This document shows positions 52,858-62,373 of a DNA stretch of 64,000 bases, one piece after another. Origin of the DNA: CAJXWH01 sp964343365. GTDB lineage: Bacteria; Pseudomonadota; Gammaproteobacteria; Arenicellales; UBA868. The translations under genes were made by a program, and so were the position numbers. The notes beneath the pieces were generated by a model. It searched no databases, was not told where the DNA came from, and was given only the letters and a program-made list of their open reading frames with translations. How positions within the stretch are numbered: position 1 is the first letter of the stretch; every line of letters begins with the position of its first letter. Where the stretch lies: contig CAYFJI010000001.1 of the NCBI GenBank assembly GCA_964343365.1, forward strand, positions 1 to 64,000. The letters run 5' to 3'.

Positions 52858-55800
52858 CTTTAAGTCCTTTTGATATTTCGACAGTACAGCTTGAAGGGAT
52901 GATCTTAATTGAAGCATCGGCTGGCACTGGTAAGACCTATGCTATAACTTCACTCTACATTCGATTACTTCTAGAACGTAAATTATCAGTCAAAAATATT
53001 CTAGTAGTGACCTATACTCGGGCTGCCACCAATGATTTACGAAAACGAATTCGCCAAAAAATAAAAAGCACTGTTCGAGAGTTAGAGGATGAATCAAATA
53101 TATCAGATAGTTGGTTGAATATATTTTTATGCGATTCTCTTGATATTGATCAAGCACGGAGAAATTTACGAAGAGCTTTGTTGGAATTTGACCAGGCTGC
53201 AATTTTTACGATGCACGGTTTTTGTCAGCAAGTTTTGTCCGATACTGCTTTTGAAACTAGGCAATCGTTTTTTACTGAAATTATACCGGACGAAACTAAA
53301 TTACTCGATGAAGTGGTTAATGATTATTGGAGAAAGGAGATTTATTCAGCGTCGAGACTGTGGGTTAGTTGGTTGCAAAACAAAAAAATAGTAAAACCAA
53401 TTGATTTACAAAAAATTGTAAGGAATATACTAGGCAAGCCTTATGTTGAATTTGTGACCATTAATAACAAAAAAAATGAACAATATTTTGATCAAGGTAA
53501 ACAGAAAAACTTGGAGCAGCTTGAAGAAAGAGTGAATCTGATTTTTCAAAAACTTGCTTTAGTTTGGCAAGATTCGAAGGAAGTGATAGCTGAGATGCTT
53601 ATATCTGATCAAAACTTAAATCGAGTGAGGTATCCGAAGAGTAGCATTCCTCGATGGATCGAGGACATTGATCTTTTAGTAGTGAATAGAAGAATCAATT
53701 ATAACTTCTGGAAAAAATTAGGTTTTTTCCATAAATTTTGCTCATCGTTTCTGGTGAGTGGTAAGGCTACCAGAGAAGGAGGTAATCCACCGACACATGT
53801 ATTTTTTGATGTATGTGATGAGCTGACTGAAACGTTGGCGAAGCTAGAGTCGGTTTATCAGGAAAATTTTATAATTTGGAAAGCCAATCTGCTTGATTTT
53901 GTGAATCAAACCATCTCGAAACGAAAAATTAAACTACAGCTTAAATCCTATGATGATTTGTTACTCGACCTACAGTATGCCCTTCAAGGCCAAGGTGGAG
54001 CACAACTAATAAAAAGACTTCAGCGAGATTATCTGGCTATTTTGATTGATGAGTTTCAAGATACTGATCCAGTTCAGTTGGACATATTTCGTTCGATTCA
54101 TTACAAATCTAAAAACCCCTTTTTTATGGTTGGCGATCCGAAGCAAGCAATATATTCGTTTCGTGGCGCTGATATTTTTTCTTATTTAACAGCCCACCAG
54201 ATCGTAGATGCCAAATACACTCTTTTGGAAAATTATAGATCTGTCCCTGGCTTGGTAAATGCAGTTAATTCACTTTTTACCAAGATAGATAAGATTGATT
54301 CCTTTTTTTTTAAAGAAATCACGTTTTCTGAAGTGTCTTCGATGGGGACTATTCCAGAATACAGCATTAATGAAAAGATGTATCCGCCAATGGTAATTTG
54401 GCCAATCAGAGGAAAAGAGAAACAGAAAAATTTGTCTAAAGAGCAGGCTAGGAATGATTGCGCGGAAGCTGTAAGTGCAGAGGTAGTAAGAATATTAAGC
54501 AGTGACGCAACTTTAGGTGGCAGAGCGGTGCGACCAGATGATATCGCAATATTGGTTCGAACCCACTACGAAGGTGAGCTAATTGAAAAAACATTGGAAA
54601 GGGTTGGAATACCGAACATGCGAAATCTTCAAAAAAGTGTTTATCAGACTGATGAGGTAATAGAATTACAAAGTGTCCTTATGGCTATAGAAAAGCCTAG
54701 AAATCTGAGCTTGATGAAGGCCGCATTGTTAACAAGTTTTTATGATTACGATGTGCAGGATATCTCCAATTGGTCTGAGGTGGATCAGCTTTTACATACA
54801 GTGACAGATGAATTCCAGCACTATCGGGAGACCTGGAGCAAAAATGGTCTAATGCGAATGTTCCGCGAATTTGCTACTAAAAACAATACTTTTCAGCGGT
54901 TGCTATCTCGAAAAAACGGTGATCGCAAGTTGACCAATATATTTCATCTTGTCGAACTGATTGAGGCCCATTTTGGCACAAAGCATGATCTCGGTTCGGT
55001 AATCAGATGGTTGTCAAAACAATCAAAAGATTCAACAACACAGGGAAAAGAAACGCTCATTCGTTTAGAGAGTGACTGCGCGCGAGTCAAGATCATGACA
55101 CTCCATAGCAGTAAGGGTTTGCAATTCCCAATAGTTTTTCTTCCATTTTCATGGGAAGGAGAATTTCAGCATTCTCATTTCGATACTGTCTTATTTCATG
55201 ATACTGAAAGATCGAATTTGTTAACGGTAGATTTTGGATCACAGAGGGAGAATTTTGAAAAAAATAGATTACGCTCTATTGAAGAACAATTAGCTGAGAA
55301 TTTAAGATTGTTATATGTAGGGCTTACGCGAGCTGAAAGTCGATGTTATTTTACTTGGGGTCCAGTCAAAGGCGCTGATACCTCTGCTTTGGCATGGCTT
55401 TTGCATCGCCCTAAAGGAATGGAGATCGACGGAGGCAGAATCAATAAACTTAAACAACAGTTTCCAAAGTTGATTGAAGAAGATTATTTAGACAATTTAA
55501 ATAGTTTTGCGCAGCAAGCGCCAAAATCGATCATAGTAGAAAAAATGCCAATTTTAACTAAGGGACTAGTTTACGATAAGTGCTCCATTCCAGAATTTTC
55601 TGCGCGTACAATTGATAGAGAAGTTGGAAAAGCGTGGTCACTTACTAGTTTTAGCGGCTTAACAGCTGGTCGGGATGCAAATGCTCCAGATTATGATACA
55701 ACAGGTAAATTATTCTCGGGGTCAGATAAGGACACTGATGGCAGAAAAGACATTTTTTCATTTCCAAAGGGCAGGCGTTCTGGTACTTGCATTCATAAAA

Positions 55801-56489
55801 TATTCGAAGAAATAGATTTTTCAGAAAGAAATACAGAAGCCAGAAAGGTCAAAGTTGAGGCCGCGTTACGATTTTACGGATTTAAACCAATTTGGCTGGA
55901 AGTGATAAACAATATGCTCCTAAGAGTCTTGGAAACACCTCTTGATTCATCTGGCTCAATGGTTTTAAAAAAAATAGATCAGTCACATCGCATTGATGAG
56001 ATGGCGTTTTTTTTCCCTATAACAGAATTTCGATCGACCCATCTTATTACGATATTGAATAAACACGGATTTTTCAAAAATACGAAATTATCAGATTCGA
56101 TAAAGGAAATTAGCTTTGATCCTATTCCAGGTTTTATGAACGGTTATATTGATCTCATATTTAAAAGCAGAGGGAAATTCTGGATTGTCGACTATAAATC
56201 AAATTATTTAGGTGATGAATTGGACAGTTATCGTCTGGAAAGATTGAATTCTGTAATGATTGAAGAGCAATATTTTTTGCAGTATTTAATTTATGTATTA
56301 GCTCTGCATCGATTTTTATCTCAGAAGTTGAGTGATTACCAATATGGAAAACATTTCGGCGGCGTGTATTATCTTTTTGTTAGAGGTATTGATCCAAATT
56401 ATCCAGGAAACGGAGTATTTTTTGATCGGCCATCAGAGGCCTTGATCGAGGATTTAGATAATCTTATAGGTGGCAAATTATTTTCATGA
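52854..56489 (+). CDS. recB: RecBCD helicase-nuclease beta subunit RecB
   Basis: 3'-5' helicase and the only nuclease of RecBCD; resects double-strand ends for recombination. The 1211-residue protein has EASAGTGKTYAIT (Walker A) near residue 22, LIDEFQDTDPVQ (motif II), VGDPKQAIYSFRGADIF, LLYVGLTRAESRCYF (motif VI), and the C-terminal nuclease core with FMNGYIDLIF and WIVDYKSN. TTG 52854 overlaps the recC TGA and is preceded by AGAGGA, giving translational coupling. Confidence 0.96.
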   Translation: MTLSPFDISTVQLEGMILIEASAGTGKTYAITSLYIRLLLERKLSVKNILVVTYTRAATNDLRKRIRQKIKSTVRELEDESNISDSWLNIFLCDSLDIDQARRNLRRALLEFDQAAIFTMHGFCQQVLSDTAFETRQSFFTEIIPDETKLLDEVVNDYWRKEIYSASRLWVSWLQNKKIVKPIDLQKIVRNILGKPYVEFVTINNKKNEQYFDQGKQKNLEQLEERVNLIFQKLALVWQDSKEVIAEMLISDQNLNRVRYPKSSIPRWIEDIDLLVVNRRINYNFWKKLGFFHKFCSSFLVSGKATREGGNPPTHVFFDVCDELTETLAKLESVYQENFIIWKANLLDFVNQTISKRKIKLQLKSYDDLLLDLQYALQGQGGAQLIKRLQRDYLAILIDEFQDTDPVQLDIFRSIHYKSKNPFFMVGDPKQAIYSFRGADIFSYLTAHQIVDAKYTLLENYRSVPGLVNAVNSLFTKIDKIDSFFFKEITFSEVSSMGTIPEYSINEKMYPPMVIWPIRGKEKQKNLSKEQARNDCAEAVSAEVVRILSSDATLGGRAVRPDDIAILVRTHYEGELIEKTLERVGIPNMRNLQKSVYQTDEVIELQSVLMAIEKPRNLSLMKAALLTSFYDYDVQDISNWSEVDQLLHTVTDEFQHYRETWSKNGLMRMFREFATKNNTFQRLLSRKNGDRKLTNIFHLVELIEAHFGTKHDLGSVIRWLSKQSKDSTTQGKETLIRLESDCARVKIMTLHSSKGLQFPIVFLPFSWEGEFQHSHFDTVLFHDTERSNLLTVDFGSQRENFEKNRLRSIEEQLAENLRLLYVGLTRAESRCYFTWGPVKGADTSALAWLLHRPKGMEIDGGRINKLKQQFPKLIEEDYLDNLNSFAQQAPKSIIVEKMPILTKGLVYDKCSIPEFSARTIDREVGKAWSLTSFSGLTAGRDANAPDYDTTGKLFSGSDKDTDGRKDIFSFPKGRRSGTCIHKIFEEIDFSERNTEARKVKVEAALRFYGFKPIWLEVINNMLLRVLETPLDSSGSMVLKKIDQSHRIDEMAFFFPITEFRSTHLITILNKHGFFKNTKLSDSIKEISFDPIPGFMNGYIDLIFKSRGKFWIVDYKSNYLGDELDSYRLERLNSVMIEEQYFLQYLIYVLALHRFLSQKLSDYQYGKHFGGVYYLFVRGIDPNYPGNGVFFDRPSEALIEDLDNLIGGKLFS

Positions 56490-58234
56490 TGGAGCAAATC
56501 AATATGGCGTGGAATCAGGGCTTACTTAGCGATATTGCCTTTCATTTTTGTGGGCTAATATCGCGTCTAGAACCAAATTCCAATCACGAATTAGTGCTTG
56601 CAGCTGCCTTAGTTACAGAAAATTCTGTGTTAGGAAAAACATGTCTTGATCTAAACAAGGTCGCAGATACTCTGATTTTTGGAGAGGTTAAGCATGCCTC
56701 GTTTGTAGCCCCTACTATTAATCACTGGCTCGCGGCGTTACGTCAGTCGAGCCTGGTTGGAACTTATGAGATGGAGCGCCCTCTGGTATTGGAAGACGAT
56801 AACCGACTCTATTTGTATCGTTATAGACATTTAGAAAAAAGGTTGGCTGCTAGTATAAAAATTAGATGTGAAATGGCAGATTTTCCAATTGAAGTTAATA
56901 AAATAGAACATGTCCTATCAAAAATATTTCCTAGTCTCGAGGATAATTCAGCGCAGAGGAAGGCTGCGGCTTATGCTATTCGTAAGCCCTTAACTATCAT
57001 CAGTGGTCGCCCAGGTACTGGCAAGACTTCTACGGTGGTATATATTTTGGCGTTGTTAAAAGCTCTGGAGTTGGTAGAACCAGGTCGAATAGCACTTTCC
57101 GCTCCGACAGGGAAGGCTGCAATACGGTTGCGAGAATCAGTGCGCAGAGTTTCTAGGAATATTTTGGGTGAAGGTGATTGGATGTCGATAGAGGCTATGA
57201 CTTTACATCGTTTACTCGGCCATCAACGCAATAGCGCCCGTCCTTTTTATGGCAGCCATAGACCAGCTCCCTTTGATGTTGTTGTGATTGATGAGGCTTC
57301 GATGGGTGGCCTATCGTTGATGACCCATTTGTTTGAATCTCTTATGCCGACGTGTCGTCTAATTCTTTTGGGCGATCATAACCAGTTGTCTTCAGTAGAT
57401 GTTGGAACTGTATTTAAAGACATATGTGATGCTGCGCAGTTCAAACCGTTATCAGATTCTCTAATTGAATTAAAGAAAAGTTGGAGATTTTCGAAGGGAA
57501 GCCATATAGGGCGTTTTGCTACTGCAGTGACTAATTCTGATACTAAATCTATCCTTAAAATACTTGGTGATGATATGCAATCTGAAGTCATCTTTAGGGA
57601 GTACAAATCACTGGAGCAGCTAGGAAAAATGATTGAACAACAATGTTTGGATAGCTTTTCGGATCGTATAGATATGGCTATCCGCTGTACCTCGCCACCT
57701 GAGATGTTTGAAGCGTTTTCAAAAATTCAATTGTTGGGTGTTCAAAAAAGAGGAATTGGTGGTGTCGATTCACTGAACCAAATTGTGACGAGACAGCTAT
57801 TTCTTAGGGGTTTAATACCAAAAAATGAATCGTTCTATCCAGGTCAGCCCATCTTGATTACACAGAATAATTATGACCTAGGATTATTTAATGGCGATAT
57901 CGGAGTTGTGTTAAAGGATGCGAACAACGGATTTTTGCAGACGATTTTTCGGGGTACCGATACCAGTTGGTTTCCTATAAAAAACCAATTACTTCCTCCG
58001 TATGAACAAATGTATGCTATGACAGTGCATAAGGCGCAAGGTTCAGAATTTGAACGAGTTATAATTATATTGCCACTTGCCACATCTCCTATACTGTCTC
58101 GCGAGCTTCTCTATACTGCTATCACTAGAGCAACACGGCAGGTTGAAATTTGGGGTGCCAAGCCGCATCTGTATTCTGTTATAGATAATGATAGTGTCGA
58201 TAACACGAATTATCGGAATCATCTTTTTATTTAG
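56486..58234 (+). CDS. recD: RecBCD helicase alpha subunit RecD
   Basis: 5'-3' helicase subunit. The 582-residue protein has ISGRPGTGKTSTVVY (motif I) near residue 175, VVIDEASMGGLSLM (II), GDHNQLSSVDVG (III), and MTVHKAQGSEFERVI, LLYTAITRATRQVE (motifs V-VI). ATG 56486 forms an ATGATG overlapping the recB stop. Its own stop overlaps the convergent sulfotransferase gene by 4 nt. Confidence 0.96.
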   Translation: MMEQINMAWNQGLLSDIAFHFCGLISRLEPNSNHELVLAAALVTENSVLGKTCLDLNKVADTLIFGEVKHASFVAPTINHWLAALRQSSLVGTYEMERPLVLEDDNRLYLYRYRHLEKRLAASIKIRCEMADFPIEVNKIEHVLSKIFPSLEDNSAQRKAAAYAIRKPLTIISGRPGTGKTSTVVYILALLKALELVEPGRIALSAPTGKAAIRLRESVRRVSRNILGEGDWMSIEAMTLHRLLGHQRNSARPFYGSHRPAPFDVVVIDEASMGGLSLMTHLFESLMPTCRLILLGDHNQLSSVDVGTVFKDICDAAQFKPLSDSLIELKKSWRFSKGSHIGRFATAVTNSDTKSILKILGDDMQSEVIFREYKSLEQLGKMIEQQCLDSFSDRIDMAIRCTSPPEMFEAFSKIQLLGVQKRGIGGVDSLNQIVTRQLFLRGLIPKNESFYPGQPILITQNNYDLGLFNGDIGVVLKDANNGFLQTIFRGTDTSWFPIKNQLLPPYEQMYAMTVHKAQGSEFERVIIILPLATSPILSRELLYTAITRATRQVEIWGAKPHLYSVIDNDSVDNTNYRNHLFI

Positions 58235-59181
58235 TTTTTATTTATTGGGTATCCCATTTTTTCAAGTTCTAGCTGAGGGTGGGATGCAGCGAGAAGAGCA
58301 TTAGATTCAGAAAAATGCTTTTTCGAAAAGTCTAAAATAATTGATGGTATAGATTGTTCATTAGTTTTGGTATGTAATTTATTAAGGCGTCTATCTATTG
58401 CTTTAAATATTCTCCAGCTCTCGGTCGAGATGATACCACCTGGATTCAGTCGAGATTTTCGGTATCTGTTCAGAATTCGGGCAAGTCCTAAAAACCGTTG
58501 CGATATTCCAACATTGATCTTAAGTTCCAAGTCAGATTCTCCCAACCCATGTAAATCCAGGGATTGATAATTACGATTAGATGCAAAATTGAGTATATCT
58601 AAAACTATCTTTGAAGCTTGATCTAGCAATTTTTCATGACAAGCTAGGTGAACATTTTCGGCGCCAAAAACATCCTCATAATATTTAACTAGATAATAGT
58701 AGTTTAGGCGATCAGTTAGCAATTTTTGTTGACTAACTCCCTCCTTTTTCAAAAAACCTGAAAGATGGTTCGTTCCTCCTAGCTGAAGATATTCTTTGTA
58801 TAAAGCCAGAATCATGCTAGGTTGATTTCGAGTAATAATAATTATTTTTGCATCGGGATCCAAATCTTTCAGCCGATGGCAATACTCTTTTGTTGATACA
58901 GTGTACGGATAAAGTAGATCGCCAGTTAACAGCTCTTCCGACAATACAAGGGTATCAAGGTTGCCCGGTGATTTGAGCTGTAACTCATTGAAGGAGCGAT
59001 TAGCATGAGCATAAGAATATGTAAGTTCCCCGATTGTAATGATTTCATTCATAAAATCATACGTTTCTTCGGGATTGGAATGCCGAGGAAAGAATATTGA
59101 ATTAGCTTTAGGGAAAATCGAATTTTGCAGGAAAGTACTACCGGTCTTCATGAAACCAATATGAAATACAGACTTCAACAT
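58231..59181 (-). CDS. Sulfotransferase-domain protein
   Basis: A 316-residue protein with the PAPS-binding 5'-phosphosulfate loop IGFMKTGSTFLQ at the N-terminus and a 3'-phosphate-binding segment IIIITRNQPSMILALYKEYL near residue 114. The family transfers sulfate to sugars or other acceptors. It ends the minus-strand sugar locus and probably sulfates a surface polysaccharide component, which is inference. No membrane segment is seen. Confidence 0.8.
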   Translation of the reverse strand: MLKSVFHIGFMKTGSTFLQNSIFPKANSIFFPRHSNPEETYDFMNEIITIGELTYSYAHANRSFNELQLKSPGNLDTLVLSEELLTGDLLYPYTVSTKEYCHRLKDLDPDAKIIIITRNQPSMILALYKEYLQLGGTNHLSGFLKKEGVSQQKLLTDRLNYYYLVKYYEDVFGAENVHLACHEKLLDQASKIVLDILNFASNRNYQSLDLHGLGESDLELKINVGISQRFLGLARILNRYRKSRLNPGGIISTESWRIFKAIDRRLNKLHTKTNEQSIPSIILDFSKKHFSESNALLAASHPQLELEKMGYPINKN

Positions 59182-59334
59182 ATTGTGTATTGCTGGTCTT
59201 TATTGATAGCATTCTCTGACCGGGCATTGCTAATTAACGATAATAAATTTGGAAGAGATTTTTTGTTCAAATGCATATCTAAACGAATGTGGTTGCAATG
59301 AGTACGACTATAGAGCGCAAATTTAAGGATTTTT

Positions 59335-60447
59335 TCATGACATTTCAGTTATTAAATGTTGAACTTGTTCGCCTATGGCAAGACTGGCAGATAGCGAGGG
59401 AGAGGATAAACCAAGAAGATCGATCCAACTATTGGTTGTGTCTTTCTCAATTATTAAATCTCTGGAAGAATTCCCAGTCTGCTCAAGTTTTGGTGAAATT
59501 CCCGCAAAATATGGTTGTAAATCTTCCCTTTGAATTGTTGGAAGAAAATTTCTCACTGAAGAAAAAACAAGATCGACAGTGTTTTCTGCTACAGACCAAT
59601 CATTAGGTTTAGTTAGATATGAACAAACTGGGCCAAACTGAGTAATGCCATCCAACCTAGGAATGCAGTCTACTCGTGGCTCTGGAAACCCGGGGACAGT
59701 TGCGTTTATCACAATGTGTTTAAACAAGTTTTTTTTTGTGCTACAGGCAAAAGAGCCCTTCTCCCAGAATATCTTTGGTTGTTGTTTATGGGGGAAAATT
59801 TGATTTCTTAAATTTAAAGCCGATAGCCCAGCAGCGTTCACTATATAGCGCACTTTGGGTTTATAGTCAGTTTGTGATTCAGTGATAATTTGCCAAAAAT
59901 TACCAGACCTAATCGCATTTGTAAATTTAGTGCTGTGCGCAACGATTACGTTTTTAGATTGCGCCACCTCTATCAATCTATGCGTAAATTCGATTCCGTC
60001 AAAAATTCCCGTAGATTTTGAAAATAAGGCAGCTTTTGCAACCACATTAGGAACCATTTTTCGAAAAAATTTTTGGTCATAGACAATAAGATCTTTTACT
60101 CCATTTTCTTGCCCGTTTTGAACCACCTTTTCTAATGCGGATAATTGATTTTCAGTATTGGCAATTATAAATTTTCCACACCTACGATGTGGCACATTGT
60201 ATTTTTTGACGAACTCCCACAATAATTTGTTACCTCGTACAGCTACTCGTGCTCTCATACTTCCCGGTGCATAATAGCAGCCACTATGAACCACCCCTGG
60301 GTTATGACCAGTGATTTTTGAGGCGAACGTTCGCTCTTTTTCTAGTACGATGATTGATAAGCCGTATTTTGAGAGCGTGTAAGCACAAGCCGCCCCAACG
60401 GCACCCCCTCCAATAATTGCTATATCAGCGTCTAATTTACTTTGCAT
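59335..60447 (-). CDS. FAD-dependent oxidoreductase, LhgO-like (DAO family)
   Basis: A 370-residue flavoprotein with the FAD-binding GXGXXG loop IIGGGAVGAACAYTLSKYGLSIIVLEKE and the LhgO-like HNPGVVHSGCYYAPGSMRARV block near residue 48. The family includes L-2-hydroxyglutarate oxidase and glycerol-3-phosphate and amino-acid oxidases. It lies 2 nt after the aminotransferase in a sugar locus, so oxidation of a sugar-acid or amino-acid building block is plausible rather than central metabolism. Substrate unknown. Confidence 0.76.
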   Translation of the reverse strand: MQSKLDADIAIIGGGAVGAACAYTLSKYGLSIIVLEKERTFASKITGHNPGVVHSGCYYAPGSMRARVAVRGNKLLWEFVKKYNVPHRRCGKFIIANTENQLSALEKVVQNGQENGVKDLIVYDQKFFRKMVPNVVAKAALFSKSTGIFDGIEFTHRLIEVAQSKNVIVAHSTKFTNAIRSGNFWQIITESQTDYKPKVRYIVNAAGLSALNLRNQIFPHKQQPKIFWEKGSFACSTKKNLFKHIVINATVPGFPEPRVDCIPRLDGITQFGPVCSYLTKPNDWSVAENTVDLVFSSVRNFLPTIQREDLQPYFAGISPKLEQTGNSSRDLIIEKDTTNSWIDLLGLSSPSLSASLAIGEQVQHLITEMS

Positions 60448-60449
60448 AT

Positions 60450-61529
60450 CTAATCATTAAATTGTAGTGCAATAAAGTTTTTATGAAACTGCTCCATGTG
60501 TTCTTGACTAGATCCGCTAACTGTGATTCCAGTATCAAAAGGTGGTAGCCAACCACTACGAATATGAATATTCCTTTTTTTTAGTTGTGTCTGAATTGAA
60601 TCTACAATAAAAGTTTCTCCAAGTTCAACGAAAAGGTAATTAGAAACATTGCCACCATAGACTATAAAACCTTTATCAAGAAGTTTTTGTTTTAGCCAGG
60701 TCAGAGATGTCTTAATAGTGCTAACGTAGTTATCCACTATTTCTGGGTTTTCCATGAAAAAACTTGCAATTTCACCATTGGTCGTGCTTACCTCATATCC
60801 TGAACGGTATTTTGAAATGCGTTCAATGATATGTTGCTGACTCATCATAAATCCAAATCTTATTCCAGCTAAACCGAAAGCTTTTGAAAAAGACCGCAAC
60901 ACTATAATATTTTCAAACTCACCAATCAAATTTTTTGCTGTTGGAGCGCCGAACGAGAAGTAAACTTCATCTATGATAAGAAGTACACCTTTTTCAAGCA
61001 GGTGTTCAGCAAGATGTCTGACATAGCTAAGATCAAAGAAGTGCTCAACTGGCATGTCAGGATTGGCAACAAATACCGCAAACGTATTTGAATCAACTTT
61101 TTCAAAAAACTCTTCTTCGTTGATGGTATGGTCTCTTTTGTAGAGGATCTTTCGAGAGCCAATGTTGTATAAATTAGGATATATCGAATATAGAGCGAAT
61201 GTAGGATAGGGTATAACCACATTTTTCCCGGGACTCCCGAAGGCCTCATAAACCATTTTGATGGCTCCTGAAACTCCCTCAGTAATAAAAAGGCAATTTC
61301 GGTCAAGCTCTACCCAATTTTCTAATTTAGAATAATATTTTTCTACGTCTGGATAGTGACTGAGCGAGCACTGCGCGATTTTTTCCAGAATTCCACGCTT
61401 GACGTCTTCTGAAAAAGGGTATGCTCTTTCATTTCGATCAATGCATATGTCTTCAAAGATATTTCTGTCACAATTACCCCTCTTTCTTTTTATATCCACT
61501 AAGTCCCTAAGATTAGTATTTTTTTTCAA
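60450..61529 (-). CDS. Class I/II PLP aminotransferase, histidinol-phosphate type
   Basis: A 359-residue fold-type I aminotransferase of the HisC subgroup. It has DRNERAYP near residue 31, TEGVSGAIKMVYEA near 83, IIDEVYFSF with Asp187 and Tyr190, and the PLP Lys216 in SFSKAFGLAGIRFG with Arg224. The motif usually reading NPNNPTG is NPDMPVE at 156-162, suggesting altered substrate contacts. Start is TTG 61529 after GGGA. No his genes are adjacent, so histidine synthesis is unlikely; it probably supplies an amino compound for the sugar locus. Confidence 0.76.
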   Translation of the reverse strand: MKKNTNLRDLVDIKRKRGNCDRNIFEDICIDRNERAYPFSEDVKRGILEKIAQCSLSHYPDVEKYYSKLENWVELDRNCLFITEGVSGAIKMVYEAFGSPGKNVVIPYPTFALYSIYPNLYNIGSRKILYKRDHTINEEEFFEKVDSNTFAVFVANPDMPVEHFFDLSYVRHLAEHLLEKGVLLIIDEVYFSFGAPTAKNLIGEFENIIVLRSFSKAFGLAGIRFGFMMSQQHIIERISKYRSGYEVSTTNGEIASFFMENPEIVDNYVSTIKTSLTWLKQKLLDKGFIVYGGNVSNYLFVELGETFIVDSIQTQLKKRNIHIRSGWLPPFDTGITVSGSSQEHMEQFHKNFIALQFND

Positions 61530-61543
61530 AAACGAATCCCTAT

Positions 61544-62275
61544 TTATTTTTGCCAGAGTTGATCTAAATCTTCAAGGGTAATGCTAGGCTTTTCCGATTC
61601 TTTTTCAATGCATATCGTAATCATAAGAATATCCTGGGTAGGCGTTACTGCTTGAGGCGTGGGTTTATGACGATAACCATATACTTCCAGTGAATCACCG
61701 CTAGATATTAAGGTTTTAATAAATGTTTTCGCCTCTTTGATGTTAATGATGCAGTAAGGCATGATTGTTTCACCATCCCACTTGTTATCGAATGCAACTC
61801 TTAGATAAGAAACTTTTGGATTCTCAATTGTTTCTCCGGGGTGGATCCGAAGGTCAAAGACAATGTATTTACGGGAGATGGCATACATTTGTTCTATGAT
61901 TTTTCTCCAGTGCAGTAAGTGATGCAGAACTCCAAAACAAAATACAAAATCCATTGTGCTATTGCTGAAGGGAATGTTGTAGCCATCGTAACAAGTAAAA
62001 ATTGCCTGTTCACCATATTTAATTTTTGCGAGCGCTACAAATTTTTCAGAAATATCGATACCATGGTATTTAATTTTTTTATTTTTTTGTGAGCAAAAAG
62101 CGTAGCCTCCCCCACAAGCACAGCCAATGTCTAAAACCGTTTCCACAGCTGAAAGGTGCTTAATAAGAAACCAACTTTCAGATTTTGATAGATCTTCTAG
62201 TGTGTTTCTATTTTTCGAGTAGTGGTATTCGCTACCACTCGTTACTTCGTAGCCGTTTTCAATATGTCTTAGCAT
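61544..62275 (-). CDS. Class I SAM-dependent methyltransferase
   Basis: A 243-residue methyltransferase with SAM motif I VLDIGCACGGGYAF near residue 52, a motif II-like KYHGIDIS, and FVFCFGVLHHLLHW (post-motif). It resembles the Methyltransf_11 group. Place in the locus suggests modification of the sugar or its acid precursor. It could also be a different small-molecule enzyme; no substrate is inferred. Confidence 0.78.
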   Translation of the reverse strand: MLRHIENGYEVTSGSEYHYSKNRNTLEDLSKSESWFLIKHLSAVETVLDIGCACGGGYAFCSQKNKKIKYHGIDISEKFVALAKIKYGEQAIFTCYDGYNIPFSNSTMDFVFCFGVLHHLLHWRKIIEQMYAISRKYIVFDLRIHPGETIENPKVSYLRVAFDNKWDGETIMPYCIINIKEAKTFIKTLISSGDSLEVYGYRHKPTPQAVTPTQDILMITICIEKESEKPSITLEDLDQLWQK

Positions 62276-62373
62276 TTTTTCAAGATCTAACCCCTAAAGA
62301 ATTAGGTAGCAAATATCAATATAGCAGACTTATGTGAACAGTGCGCTTAAGCGAAAATTTTTTCTTCCTATTG

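Noticed and set aside
54553..54575. GGTTCGAACCC resembling a tRNA T-loop
   Set aside because: Lies within recB coding sequence with no acceptor or anticodon stem around it.
59289..59606. 105-codon plus-strand frame opposite the LhgO-like gene
   Set aside because: Antisense shadow of a well-supported flavoprotein gene.
60450..61529. Annotation as hisC of histidine synthesis
   Set aside because: No histidine genes nearby, sugar-locus context, and the NPNNPTG motif is changed.
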